Notes: generated by a model from the letters alone, not told the origin. Positions 12,997 through 25,139 are shown, numbered from the stretch's first letter. The stretch: 64,000 bases of DNA from Benincasa hispida (GCF_009727055.1 NC_052353.1:42170623-42234622); one strand, 5' to 3'. Translations and numbers: made by a program.

Positions 12997-15039
12997 ACAA
13001 AGTATCTATATTTGTTTTTCAAAAGTTACAATAGTATTATTTTTCACCTTTCATGTAAGATTAAAAACTACTTTGAAATAGAAATCTGTGAGGGAAGGGG
13101 GCTTTTGATCTATGGAGTTAAAGAGTTAGGAAACTCCACTCCTTATTTGTCATTATTTATTCAAGAAGTTCGGAATCTCACAACTAAAAAACATCATTAT
13201 GTGTTCTATTAACTTTGAGGAAATTTCTAGTACTATATAGTATGAAAAATTTTCCATATTACCTTCATTTATTACTTGCCACATAAGGAGCTTTTAAGAA
13301 TTATGTGAGGTCCACACAACAAATATTTAATAAAAATAATAAATCATTTTGACGTATCAAATAATCAATAGAGGTAGTATTTGTATTACTAAATACTTTT
13401 TCATTAACTTCTTACATTGTGACCCCTTCATTGCATAACTTTTCAAAGTTCATAATTCTACTTCTTGCCTCAAACACACGATAAAAATTTTATATGGAAA
13501 CTTGTACTTGAAATGGTTAGTGGTGACATGTCAAAAGATTTCTAGTAGTAGTGACATATTAAAAGGTTTTTACTCGAATGATAGCTCTAAGATATTAAAA
13601 AAATAATAATATTTTTAGAATATTTATGGAGAGTCCACGGTAATTTTGAAACCTTTAAAACAATTGAAGGATTTTTGTTTAAAAGAAAAAAAGAAAAAGT
13701 TCAAAAGTAAATTTTATGATTAAGCCTAGTTGGGCATTACGAAGCTTGAGAAAAAAAAAAAGCACTATGATATTAGCACCAATCTATTTTCATCGATAAG
13801 ATGTTTTTAATCTCACTACTCACTTGTTAACACCATTCATTGTTTAATAGATGTGATATTTTTAAATATTTAATAACCTTGCTTAAATTTGGAGTTTCAT
13901 TTGAAATAAAAGGGAGGTTTTTTTAAAATGTAAAAAGGTAGTTGAAGATTTGTTAATTAAAAAAAAGTTATTTATTATATATTAAATACATATATCTAAA
14001 TTTTATTATAAACCCTTGTGTTTCTTTTCTCTCAAATTATGATATGAATAATACATAATATCATTCCTTTCTTACCCTTATCTCTTATTATCCTTCATTC
14101 ACTTTTTTATGAGAAATTGGTCAAAAGACGGATGTTTTTACTTTTTAGTTGTAGAACTTTGAGCTTAACCTTTTAGTACGTAGTGATTTGAGCTACACAA
14201 CATTTCAATTAGATTGTTGTGTCTTGGAGGGAAAATAATCAAAGAATATCCGCTACAATGGTGTTTAATATAAAGAGATATGTACAATATAAATATCGCA
14301 AATGACTTGTGAGACATATACCTCCCAACCTAATTATTTAGGTGTTATAGTTTCTCAATATTAACTCTAATTTCTTCTATTATTTGTACTTTCGGTCCAA
14401 CAATAGATTTTAGTAATTATTTTCATTAATTAAGTTTTGGCGGGTTATTCATTATTGTTGTTCAATTGTTCTAGTGGGCTCCAGTGTACACTCCTTAACG
14501 TATATATCTATTTTAAAAGAATTAAGGACTACATTTTTAAAGTTCGCTGATGAAATTTTAGATTTTTTTTTTGTTGCGATATCGTAGTTTTTTTTTTAAA
14601 TTTATTATAAACAAATATTATAATTTTTAAGCTATTTAGAGAAATATCGTTGTTTTAAAAAGTATGTCAACAAAAAAGAGACGACTTTCTAAGAAAATCC
14701 TTGATTGGGTTGGCCGATTGTTAGATCAAAACCCACTATTTTTTGGAAAAATTATGGTATCTAGCAACTTTTAGACTACTCGTTGGAAAATGGCAAAATC
14801 TAGGTTTCTTCATGGCAAACATGCTGATGCATGTGGGCCTTGGCGGTTCTGCAATAGATATTTCAAATACGGTGTAAACTATATTTCACATGGTGAAATA
14901 TAACTATATTTTATACAAATTTACTAACATGGTGTAATTATATTTTAAATGTTCATATTACTATATTTCCATTCTCATATTTAAATGTGCAACTTTTTAA
15001 TTTTCTATATCTAAATATATGTTTCATCCATAAAACCTA
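12997..15039. other. AT-rich intergenic DNA
   Basis: No gene was recognised. There is a small imperfect direct repeat near 13515-13570 ('agtggtgacatgtcaaaag' / 'agtagtgacatattaaaag'). Several possible MITE fragments lack clear ends. Confidence 0.5.
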
Positions 15040-15584
15040 GTAATGGTTTAATTTGTATACAAGGAGTGAAGAATAAATTGATTCCATTGCCTATTTTTTC
15101 TCTTTACAATAGTCTATTAAAACATTTTTTTTTTTTTTTTTTGTAACCGATCAATATATATAAATAGATCTGAGTTTTAAATCAAAATAGAGAGTTCATA
15201 ATCTGAGAAAGGTTTGAAATCTATAGAGAAAAATACTCATCTTCTTGTGTAGTCTTCAAGAGTGAAAGGACAAGCCTTCATGGATGTAGGCCTTTGTTTG
15301 CCAAAGCACGTATATCGGTGTGTTTCTCTTCTTCTTCTTTTTTCTTTCGTTGAATGCATGTGCGTGAATCTTCAATTTTCTTGCAAAATCGCCATTGACA
15401 AAAGTTGGAAGTTTTGAGAGTGTTAGAGAGAAAACCAAAGTGTAGAGAGAGGAAGAGTTTTTCATTCTGACTTAACATTAGAAGAAATTCATTTGGAAAA
15501 CTCAAAAGAAATCTCCTTCACGTGTTTTTTTCCTCAGTTGCCATGTGGTTGTTTTATCTCCACATACGAAACCTAACCCAAGCA
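15040..15584 (+). repeat. Copia 5' LTR (left boundary unresolved)
   Basis: The right end '...acccaagca' sits just before a primer-binding site at 15588-15600 (TTGGTATCATAGC), which is complementary to the initiator tRNA-Met 3' end apart from one changed base. A TATA-like 'atatataaatag' lies near 15153-15170. A U5-like stretch reading 'gtaggcctttg...ccaaagcacgta' lies near 15285-15315, as in Copia LTRs. The left 'TG' end was not identified. The short open frames here are not genes. Confidence 0.55.
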
Positions 15585-16489
15585 AAATTGGTATCATAGC
15601 ATAAAGACTATCAAGAAAGCAAAATCAGATCATTCACGGCATTAGCAAGGTTTGAAGTTGAAGAATTTGATGGAAATTATGATTTTGGCCTATGGAAGGT
15701 CAAAATCAAAGCCATTTTGGGACAGCCAAAGGCTCACAAGACTCTTTTAGATCTATTAACTCTACCAAACACAGAAAAGAGAAGATTAGGAGCTTGTAAC
15801 TTATGGTACATTAGTCATAAATCTTAGTGACAACGGTTTGAAGCAAGTCGTAGATCAAGAGACAACCTACATGATTTAAACTAAATTAAAAGGTCTATTT
15901 GCCACTAAGGATCTTCCAAACAAGATGTACATAAGGAAAAAGTTCTTCACGTTCAATATGGTCTCAATTAAATCACTCACAGACAATCTAGATGAATTCA
16001 AGAAGATTGTTTTAGAATTCAAAGCCCCAGGGGAGAAATTGAGTGATGATAATGAAACCTATGTACTTTTTAACTCCCTACTAGATTCTTACAATGAAGT
16101 AAAGAATTCTTTGAAATATGGAAGAGATTCTATGACCACAGATGCCATCATCACAGCCTTGAGAACAAGGGAACTTGTGCTACAATCTATGAAAAATGGT
16201 CAGCCAAGTGGTGAAGGGTTGTTTATGAAAGGTAATTCTAAGCCTAACCACTCTAAAGGTGGAAAACAAAACATACTAATTAGAACTAGAGGTGTCCATT
16301 TACCCCATGGGACTAGAACCCTAGGGGAACTTGCCTCGAAAAAGGCAAGGAATCCCCAATTAGACGGGGAATGAGGGAGGGAGCGAGGAGAAGTTTCTCC
16401 TCTTGACTAAAAGGGGATGGGGAAGGGGATTACATTCCTTATCCCTGATTCCCTACCACGGCCCGATGGAAAATAAATATATGCATATA

Positions 16490-16920
16490 TATTATTTTTG
16501 TGGATCATTTATAATGAAGAAGATGAGCTTTAATAGAATGATTCGAAGTTCTTGCAGAATGGAACCGTGCAGTATTAGACACGGGATAGATCTTCTAAAG
16601 AATAAGGATTTTTCAAATAAGCCAATTCATTTGGGATCCTGCAGATCTACTCTTTTTCCTATTCAAAGATCAGCCTTTTGTCTCTGTGTTTTCACATAGA
16701 GAATTTGCAAATGAAAGATGTCAAAGAGGCTATTTACTTCCCAAACAGATCTTCCTACATCTATATGTAAACTCTGATTTATCAAGAATATGCAAGAAAA
16801 ACACTTTGGATTGTTGATTTATCGCTAGAGATGGCTTAGAACCAATAGTTCATTATCTAATGGATTTTTCCAAGAGATCGCCTCTTTCATTTCGAGGTGA
16901 TGGAGGGATTGTATCATTCT
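16490..16920 (+). pseudogene. ycf2: Plastid-derived ycf2 fragment (NUPT)
   Basis: The frame read from about 16555 gives '[18 protein letters not shown]' and 'KNTLDC*FIARDGLEPI'. Other frames give 'FGILQIY', '[12 protein letters not shown]' and similar. These are recognisable pieces of the plastid Ycf2 protein ([19 protein letters not shown]...; LRTNSSLSNGFF). There are several in-frame stops, of C-to-T type (CAA/CAG to TAA/TAG), and frameshifts. This is as expected for plastid DNA decaying in the nucleus after cytosine deamination. Confidence 0.85.
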
Positions 16921-17136
16921 AGCCTTTTTTTTTTCATGCTAGGATTTTTTAAATCCTCCCTTCCCGAAAGCAAAAGGAAGAATGTGAAATTCTTTTTCCT
17001 TTCTTCCATAAGGACTAGGAGATTTGAAAAAGGATCTTAGAGTGTCTAGGGTTGGGTTAAGAGGGTTTCTTAATGGCTTCTTTTTTCTTCTCATCAGAGT
17101 TTTTTCACAAAGACTTGCCATGGTAAGGAAGAAGGG
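16921..17136. pseudogene. Plastid inverted-repeat spacer fragment (NUPT)
   Basis: The sequence around 16955-17130 ('cttcccgaaagcaaaagg', 'gaaaaaggatcttagagtg', 'cacaaagacttgccatgg') resembles, from memory, a non-coding spacer of the plastid inverted repeat. Several internal bases, about 150 or so, appear deleted relative to that spacer. It joins directly to rpl22 sequence at about 17137. Confidence 0.55.
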
Positions 17137-17404
17137 TACCTTGATTTACTTTTGCTTTACTAATGACTAAATCTCTTTCCTTGAAACCCATATTGTGACT
17201 AGCATTTGCTGTTGCCGAATAAGCTAATTTTAAAATTGGATAAAATACTTGATAAGGCATGAGTTCGAGTATCATCATTGTTTCTTCGTAGGAACGTCCA
17301 CGAATCTGATCAATTACTCTTCGCGCTTTGTGAGGGGACATACATATATGTTGACCTAAAGCGTATACTTCCGTATATCGATTCTTTTTTATCTTCTTTA
17401 TCAT
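17137..17404 (-). pseudogene. rpl22: Plastid rpl22 5' portion (NUPT)
   Basis: From the ATG at 17404 (minus) the frame encodes about 89 residues of plastid ribosomal protein L22: '[19 protein letters not shown]', '[19 protein letters not shown]', '[14 protein letters not shown]', ending at 'KVNQGT'. The sequence then leaves L22 abruptly at the junction with the inverted-repeat spacer, so the C-terminal half (VKKLKPRARGRS...) is missing. It is still open but truncated, with no plastid promoter context, and is not expected to function. Confidence 0.9.
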
Positions 17405-17463
17405 AGGGTTTACCTCTTAGTAATGAAGGATATGTATCTATGATTCACTTATATATATATATA

Positions 17464-17504
<41 letters not shown>

Positions 17505-18774
17505 TATATAAAATGTGAATTACTGTGAGTTTATATAAACTCAAACTCAAATTCATGAGTGGTATAATATTTAAATTGAAGGGTTAGACTTGTAATATTT
17601 AAATTTTCATTTGCAAAAATTATGAGATTGAATATTTAAATTATATCTTTGCATATAAAATATTATTGTTTTTATTAGAAAATTTTAGAGTGTTTAAATA
17701 AAAAATATATTGGAAATGACCAATTTAATATATAAAATTTTATGCAAGAAATTTGGTGGGATAGGGAATGAAATAGGGGGTGGGGATAGGACGAGGAAGC
17801 CTTCCCTGTCCCCGCCCTACCCCGTGGACATTTCTCATCAGAACAAACCTAAACAGAAGTTGAAATGCAAGTATTGCAAGAAGAAAGGCCATCCAATAAA
17901 AAATTATTTCATTCTTAAGAGGAAAAATCAAGAGAAAGAGAAAGAAGCTAAGGACAAACAACCTGAAGCTTTAATTGTAGAAGGATCCTATGAATATTCT
18001 GAAGCAATTGCCTCAACATAAGATAAGGCCAGTCATATTAATCCCCTTGGAAAAATGATTGGATCTTGGACTCCGGATGCACTATCATATGACTCCTACG
18101 CGACCTTGGTTCAACACCTACAAGGAGATTAATGGAGAAATGATAGACATGAGTAACAACCAAGCTTGCAAGATTGAAGTGATTGGATCAGTGTCATTGA
18201 AATTGAAAGATGAGACTGTGAAACTCCTAAGAAATGTTAGACATGTGCCACTTCTCAAGAGAAATTTGATATTTTTGGGAATACTAGATTCAGTTGGGTG
18301 TGAGTACAAAGGAAAAGGGGTACTTTTGAAGTCATTAAAGACTCTAAAGTGGTTCTTGTTGGAGAAAAGGTCAATGACCTATTTGTGGTTAGAGGAGTTG
18401 AAATGGAAACAGGGACCTATATAGTAACTACTAATGAGTCGACAGTGGCTGATATTTGGCACAAAAAACTATCTCACAACCGTGCAAAGGGGCTGAAAGT
18501 TCTATCTAAACATGAATTTTACCTAAGGGTATTTATGACCAGCTTACATTTTGTTCAGTATTGTGTGATGGGCAAAGCTATAAGACATAGTTTCACTAAA
18601 GCACAACATAGAACAAAGGCAATCCTAGACTACATAACCTTTGGGGGGCTCGTCCCAACTCCAAGCCTAAGTGGCTCTAAGTATCTCTATCTTTTAGATA
18701 TGATCTCTCAAGAAAAAGTTGGCTTTACTTCCTTAAAACTAAAAATCGCAGAAGAGTGACTAATGATGTGGCGG

Positions 18775-19115
18775 CAGACGGAAGTGCGACTGACTATGCG
18801 ATGGCGAACGAAAGCGCGAATGAAAATGGATGGCTGAATCGCAAACGGAAGCACAGACGAAAACTGTAGGTGGAAACGAAAACCATGATGACGGAATGAA
18901 GCACGAACCATGGGGTTATTGATGGTATGATAACATAGGCTAAGCCTAGCCTCTGATACCAATTTGAAAATATTAATATATTTTTATACTGTATAAAGGG
19001 AGTAAAAATAGATCTGAAAAGGATTCAACCAACCTAAAGACTCTCTAACTACATAGACTAAGTATACATTAACAAATGAAACGAACACATTAGGAAAACA
19101 CGTCTAGGAACAAGA
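18775..19115 (-). mobile_element. Minus-strand LTR retrotransposon remnant (leader, primer-binding site and LTR end)
   Basis: At 18949-18963 the plus strand reads 'ctctgataccaattt', the inverse of a tRNA-Met primer-binding site (TTGGTATCAGAG). The adjacent plus-strand 'TGAAAATATTAA' would be the inward end of an LTR. Downstream, to about 19115, the minus strand has a TATA-like 'tataaaaatatatt'. Bases 18775-18945 look like a leader with CGAA-rich repeats ('gcgaatgaaaatgg', 'gcaaacggaagcac'). The remnant stops where F-box homology begins. Confidence 0.45.
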
Positions 19116-19772
19116 GTTTCGACTTCTCTCCCTTTATCTTTCTTCAAATCACACACTGACTATGGAAGGGAGAAAATTATTGAACATCGGACAACGAGGG
19201 TGATCAAAATCCAAGAAATCCAAAAAATCCTCAAACGAAAGGGGTACATCCATGACCCTAACCACCTTGAAATCCCTGGATTTTGAATCATACCCGAATC
19301 CGATGGAGTTGATGATCGGATAGACACCTTGTACGGTGGAATCATTGAAATGAATGGTAAGAATAGTGGAGAGGAGCTTGCGGAGCTCTCCGATGGTGGG
19401 ATTATAGAGAAAAATATGGTCCTGAGAGTAGAGGAAGACTAAGCCTTGAGAATGGCCATGAATGTGGAGATATGAAAATTCGTCCGGAATAAAACATGGA
19501 CAATGGATATTCTGAACATCAATCGATGAACCGTCTCATAATTCCCAGTCTTCTCAGTCTCATAATTCTTCACAACACGCTTTAGTAAAACGTTTTGGTT
19601 TTAAAGAAAACCACAAAATTTAGGATTGTTAGTTAGGACGTACCAAGATTTTGAAACAGACTTGAATCGAGCGACAGACTCCGGCGGCATCCGCCACAGA
19701 ATCTTTACCATTACATCATTTGGAAGACGATGTTGTGTTGGTTGAGGTTAAACCAGCAAAGAAACGCTGTCC
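19116..19772 (-). pseudogene. F-box protein pseudogene, copy 1
   Basis: The minus-strand frame from about 19735 reads 'LPNDVMVKILWRMPPESVA', 'RFKSVSKSWYVLTNNPKF', then 'CGFL' and a stop. This is an N-terminal F-box (SCF ubiquitin-ligase adaptor) followed by the start of an F-box-associated domain. Later pieces include 'LHIHGHSQGLVF', 'DHIFLYNPTIGELRKL' and 'IGFGYDSKSRDFKVVRVMD'. Stops, small deletions and loss of everything beyond about residue 210 make it a pseudogene. It is paralogous to 26150-27060: coding and upstream flanks both match, with an extra ~540 bp (19800-20340) in this copy. Its 3' end abuts an LTR remnant. Confidence 0.85.
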
Positions 19773-19799
19773 CTGCTGCCGGCTAGGGTTGAACGAGAA

Positions 19800-20340
19800 A
19801 ACAATAACTTACTGCTGAAGAAACCGATCCATGAGGCAGAAAAGTTTTTTGATTCATTAAAATACAAGTGAAGAAATGTATAACAGAATAAATAACTTTT
19901 TCCTAGAAAATAATGTAAATGGTTTTCATCAAGTTAAATTAAAAGAAATCCTTTATCAAAAGGAATATCCTACAAATTTGTAGGATTATTGTTGATAACA
20001 ACAAAGTATATTCATCTTCCTTATATCTTACAATAAAAAGAAAAATTTCTTATTAAAAATTGATAAAAGAGCTCGACTTTGAAGACAAAATTTCTAATAT
20101 TCAATTTGTAATTTTTGTAGTTAATAAATGTGTTTTTTGAAAAGTGTATTCTGTCTTCATAATTTATAAAAACAAAACTTGAAAACAGAGAAAATTACGA
20201 TTTATTATTATTGAAAATAGGCTATTTTATGGTTTGTTTGATGGACAAGTTTTTGAAAATAAATATAACAGACATATTTTAATTGTTTTTTTATAACATT
20301 TTATTGAAAAAAAAAAAAAAAAAAAAAATGAATCAAGAAC
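19800..20340. repeat. Insertion in the upstream flank of F-box copy 1
   Basis: Homology to the upstream flank of F-box copy 2 is interrupted between about 19795 and 20340, then resumes ('caacaaacg..tgttgttaat', 'ataattaattctagaatcca' against 27130-27220). The inserted ~540 bp is AT-rich, with a poly-A run at 20308-20328 and no coding sequence. It may be a retroposed fragment. Confidence 0.45.
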
Positions 20341-20540
20341 CCAAATTATTTTCCCTTTCCCCAAAATTCTCTCAGCAACAAACGTTTGTTGTTAATTTAA
20401 CTTATTCGTTGATTTCATTTAAGGTAATAAATTATATAATTAATTCTAGAATCCATTTTTTTAAAAAAGGATTACTCACGTTTTGATTTTGTTTAATTAA
20501 TTCGTAATATTTTCCAAATCTCATACTAAATAATATTTTC

Positions 20541-23400
20541 AAATCTTTCTAAAATTCCAACAACTATATATCGTTGCACTTTGTTTTTTTGTTTTGTTTT
20601 GTTTTTTTTTAAATAAAAAAACCATCTTAACAACTACATATTAACAATATTGGACTAAAGAGTGGAAATTACTTCTCTTATTTCTAAATTTAAAAATGAT
20701 GGAACTTTATCCTTCGAATAACTTAATTTAAATCCCGATAACGAATGATGATTTCTTAATGAAAGTTGGTTTAAGTTTTTTTTTTTTTTTTTTAAATTAA
20801 AAAGTTAAGAAGATGAAGAGATTAAATTACAGATTTATAATCAAAATTTATGATTTTACCTTCAATTAAAATTTCATGAAAGAAAAATTCTTATAAATAG
20901 AAAAATCCCAAAATATCTATACTTTACAATAAAAAATTACAATTCACTTTTGAAACTTTTTTTAACTTATTCATCTCATACAATTTATAAAAGTCTCTTT
21001 TTCTGGTAAAAATATATAACGGCCTCTCTTATTGTACTTAGAATATTGTATTTCATTATTATTATTTTCTAATAGACTTTGAGTGATTACCTCTTTTAAA
21101 GTTTTTCTCTAGATTTTTACATTGAATTTCTTAGAAAGAACCCAAAATCTAATAGTATCAATTGTATCAGACTGAACAAAGTCTAGAGATTAAATTTATA
21201 TGATGGAGTATGTATAGTTATGTTGATCAATTTAAGTTGAAAAACATTTTAAAGATAGTTTTAAGTTGTACTATATAATAAATTGAACAAATCAAATTAG
21301 TTGTTTTGCTTAACGTTGTAGTAAAAAAATTAGTTATAGTTTTTTCTTTTAAAAAAATCTTATTAAAAAATTTTATTTTATATTCAAACTTTTATTTAGA
21401 ATAAATATTGGATGTGATAACCAAGTGTGCTATTGTTAAAAATATTATTAAAAAACAATCAATGAATTAATTTAAATGAATAATATACCATCCAAATTAT
21501 TTTAAAAATTCACATATTTCAAAATAATTTCTATTCCAGGGTTGGTAGAGAAGAGAAAATCTTGTCTAATGAAGTCCCAAAATAATTTCTATTCTGCTTA
21601 TATTGGGTTCTGACTTCTTCAATGGTACTAACTTTTCTATAAATTGACGAAACTAGGACTTAGAAATCTTTGTGCAATTCAAGTAGCAACAAACTGAATA
21701 AACTTATCGATGCTACACAATAATGAAGAATTTTGGTCGATGGTCTTTTGGCTAGTTTCTTTGTCTTCTTTGTGTTTCTCTCTTTGGGTGCCATAATTAT
21801 CTTCTGTTTCTAGTTCAATTTCATTAGTTTTTTTGTGGGTTTGTTCGTTGTTCCCATTATTCATGGTATGCTTCTCTTCCTTGTGATGTTTATTGTTGTT
21901 AGAAAATGTTTTGTTTGTGGACTTTACTTTTCTTTTTTTGCAATTCTTTGGTATTTTGATTAAATTGTTTATACACTGTTTGAAAGTTTTATTTAATTTA
22001 GATTAAATGTATAATGATGTAACTATAGTTTCCATGATTCCTTTTTCATTATTTGACTTGTTGGTGTCTTTCCTATTGTCATTAGAACATAAATTTCCTT
22101 TAGTTTACTTGCTACCATATCAATTTATATGTTTTTCGCTGCCAAAAATTTGAACGGGAGTTTAAAGATACTCTGCAGCTACTACAAAAAGCTGACAAAG
22201 AGAAATGAAAAGAACTTCATATTTTCAGACATTGCTATTCTTCTAATTCTACTATCATTCATTGCTATTTTTTCTACTTCTACCATCATTTATGGGTTTT
22301 TTCTAGATTAATCTCGTATTAGATTTCTGAGCAATTTTTTTTTTTTTTTTTGAGTTATCGGACATTCTATATGATAGGTTTTGTTTCAATTAAACAGTTG
22401 CATTTATGTTTCTGCCAGTTTAATTGTGATTGATTTTCAAGTGAAAAGTGGAGTTGTCAACTCATTTCGAGATTTATGTATATGATCTTTTGTCACTTCC
22501 TTTATCTCTTTCAGTTTCAGAGTCATGACACAGACTCGATTTCCCTCTCTCTGTCTCTCTATTGTCTCCTTTTCCACCGGTTTGCAATACAATCACAAAC
22601 TAGACCATAAATCTCATCTTCTTTCTCATAGTCAAGGTCTTGGTTGTTTATCACTATGAGATATGTAAATTTTAAATGTGTTTTGAGTTCAAGGGTTCTA
22701 ATTAGGCCTTTTCTATTTCACAAATGGTTGAAACCGATAGATTTAATTTATGTGTAGCTTTTATTTTTCTATAAATTAGGAATATGCATGAATTGAAGTG
22801 CTCTATTTAGACTAAGTTTCTTGTTTATGTTTATGCATATTATCAAATGAATTTAGTTGTTATTAGTTTTTTCTCTTAGTTTTGATAAGTTGACTTGATT
22901 AGATTGATGGATTTGTTTATTGTTTCTGCTGAGCTGTTGTGTTTTGAGGCACATTCAACAGCATAATGAATTATTAATTTTCTTGGCTCAAATCCTCCTT
23001 TACATCATTATAGAAATCACAACCGTTGTCACAATTGTGGAGTTCTTATGAACAATGGCTAACTACAGAGAAGAGTAATCCACTTTTATGACCTTCTAAC
23101 AAAGTTTTAATTTGTACGTATATCTAGTGGTTATTTTATTTTTTATTTTAATATAATTTTACTTGAACTTTTTATTACTTAATATATTTTGTAGGTTGAT
23201 GAAGGACTATCAATGTGTGCGATGTTTGGATCAAAGCACAACTAAGTTGGAATTATTTTAGATTTTTTATATCGACATATTTTGTAATTTATAAAATTCT
23301 TGTTTTGTTTCATCTCCAAGTCAATAGTACTTATTATTATATCTCTTTTTTGTTAGGATATATGAGTATTGTATGAATGCTTATTTATATATATACATTT
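20541..23400. other. AT-rich intergenic DNA
   Basis: No gene could be supported. Open frames such as 21679-21864 and 22129-22311 are low-complexity and match nothing I know. Poly-T tracts at 20780 and 22336 may mark old retroposons. Confidence 0.5.
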
Positions 23401-23439
23401 TGATTATATTTATTTTGTGGGTTATGTATATTTATTTAT

Positions 23440-23909
23440 TTGACTAATAATGTGTGCAATGTATGAAATACAATAATAGCATTATGAACATATTTGAGAA
23501 GTTATTTAAAATATGCAATAATAACATTCATTAAAGCTATAAAAAGTTTGCAAGGCTTATCATTGCTTTCATTAAATATAAATGATCCTAGTTGCAAATA
23601 AATTTATAATAAATTCTTTAAAATAAAATTAAAAAAAAAACTATTATAGACAAATGACAACCATATATTTTTGTTATAAAAGTATTTTTATAGCTTTTTA
23701 AAAAATATATTATTCATTTAACAAAGTTCATGTGATATTCGAAGCTATTATTTATAGCATTTACAAAATGCTATCAAAGGAAACTTTTAATAGCATGTAA
23801 CAATATGCTATAATAAGTTTGACTTTTTTTTTTTTTTTGAATAAAACTCTATAATAGACCTATTATATCGTTTTTTTCGAAATTATCATATATCTTTTTT
23901 CCTGCCGTG
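23440..23909. mobile_element. Possible right end of a CACTA-like element
   Basis: Repeated palindromic TAGCAT/ATGCTA motifs occur at 23475, 23755-23775, 23800 and 23812. They precede a terminus 'cttttttcctgccgtg', which resembles an eroded inverse of the CACTACAAGAAAAA end of plant CACTA elements. I did not find a left end. Confidence 0.3.
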
Positions 23910-25139
23910 ATTATTGGTTAAATGAGAATGGGAGTATCAATATAGGAAAAAAAATGAGAGTATTTTTTTTAATTAGCCATTTTTCAACTCAAGATAACTT
24001 CAAATAAATTTACCACTATACTATCGAAAGGAGCATTTCTAAACTTTTTTTTAGGGTTAAGAATATTAGTGTAACTTTTGAAAGTTCAAATAATTTTGAA
24101 AGTTCAAATAATTTTGAAATGAGGTATTAACTATTTTCGTCCATATATCAACGACAACAATATTTTTTACTTTTCTAAAATTTAGAAGTACTATTGAAAC
24201 TTTTGGAAGTTTAAGGGTATCTTTTAAACAAATACTAATGATTCCATTAAAAAATTAACAGTGGGTATTATTGATTTTTTTTTGTTGAAAGTTTAGGGGT
24301 TTTCTACACAAAGCATAAAGTTTAAGGATATTATTTTCTATAATTTAGCCAAAGCAAAAATTATACATATGAACCCTTTTCCTAAATTTTGCAAATAGAT
24401 TTGGAAAGATTTTCACAAATTGTACCTGGGCAAAATGTCATTAAACAATATTGTACTTTTGGTCAAAAGTACATTCAACTTTCAAAAGTTTAAATTCATA
24501 GACTTTTTAAAAAGAGATTTTTTTTTTTTTTAAAAAAAAAGAACTCAATTTTGAGTGAAAACTGTTAGTATTTTGTTTTAAAAATACTCTTAAACTTAAG
24601 AAATAAAATAGAAAATATAAAAATAAAAATATTCTTAGTGTTAGTATGTTGAAAATCACACATTGAAAAAGTCAAGAGACCTCACACTCTTTGAAAGATA
24701 AATAGGCTACTCCTCTCATTTTTAATTGTTTTGAGATGGAACCACATGCTATCAAATCCCATAAAGCCTAAACGGGTATTTGGTCCAATAAAAAGACATT
24801 GAGATCCAATCAAGAATGGTGAATCCAAAAGAGACACCATCTTGAGGGGCATAAATCAAGGGACTCCAGTACTATCAAATATATTAGGTAAACAAAAATT
24901 GATAATACCTCATTGCAAAAATAAATCTAAAATTTAAAAAAAAAATTAAAAATGCGCATACTATTAGTATCTTAATCAATTTGTTTGAAGTTTTCTTGAG
25001 TTTGAAAATAATCAATGTTAAAATAAATTATATAGGTATCTTCATTCTTTTCACGTAGATGCTCTCATTTTTATCATTTTTCCAATTCTTACACTAACTT
25101 TCTTAGAAATAAAAATAACAACTATAAAACTTTAAAGTC
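23910..25139. other. AT-rich intergenic DNA
   Basis: There is a short tandem 'gaaagttcaaataatttt' duplication near 24078-24115. No gene was found. Confidence 0.5.

Larger units (their letters stand above)
16287..17836. mobile_element. hAT-like non-autonomous transposon carrying plastid DNA
   Basis: The 1550-bp insertion in Copia gag begins TAGAGGTGTCCA and ends, read inward, GAGAAATGTCCA (9 of 12). It is bordered by ATTAGAAC (16279-16286) and ATCAGAAC (17837-17844), an 8-bp duplication with one mismatch. The GC-rich subterminal arms ('ggggatggggaagg' near 16415; 'gtccccgccctaccccgtgg' at 17806-17826) are typical of plant hAT MITE families. The centre (16490-17440) is plastid-derived; 17450-17500 is a TA microsatellite. 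No transposase is present. The boundaries are well supported; the superfamily call rests on TIR and TSD form only. Confidence 0.7.
15600..18760 (+). pseudogene. Decayed Ty1/Copia gag-pre-integrase polyprotein, split by a DNA transposon
   Basis: Reading after the primer site, 'FEVEEFDGNYDFGLWKVKI' starts a Copia gag and is soon broken by stops. The frame at 15925-16278 continues it (UBN2-type, ending 'KGGKQN'). The insertion at 16287-17836 interrupts. Gag then resumes at 17845 with a CCHC knuckle ('CKYCKKKGHPIKNYF', in which the final C is F). A protease-like 'LDSGCTYHMT' follows at about 18065, and a GAG-pre-integrase domain with 'WHKKLSHNR' at about 18455. The first residues of an integrase ('GGLVPTPSLSGSKYLYL') come last. 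Coding is lost after about 18720; no integrase core, reverse transcriptase or RNase H was found. Frameshifts occur near 15830 and 18340. The element is dead. Confidence 0.85.

Noticed and set aside
17137..17404. Functional nuclear rpl22 transfer
   Set aside because: Only the N-terminal half is present, without transit peptide or promoter, inside a transposon.
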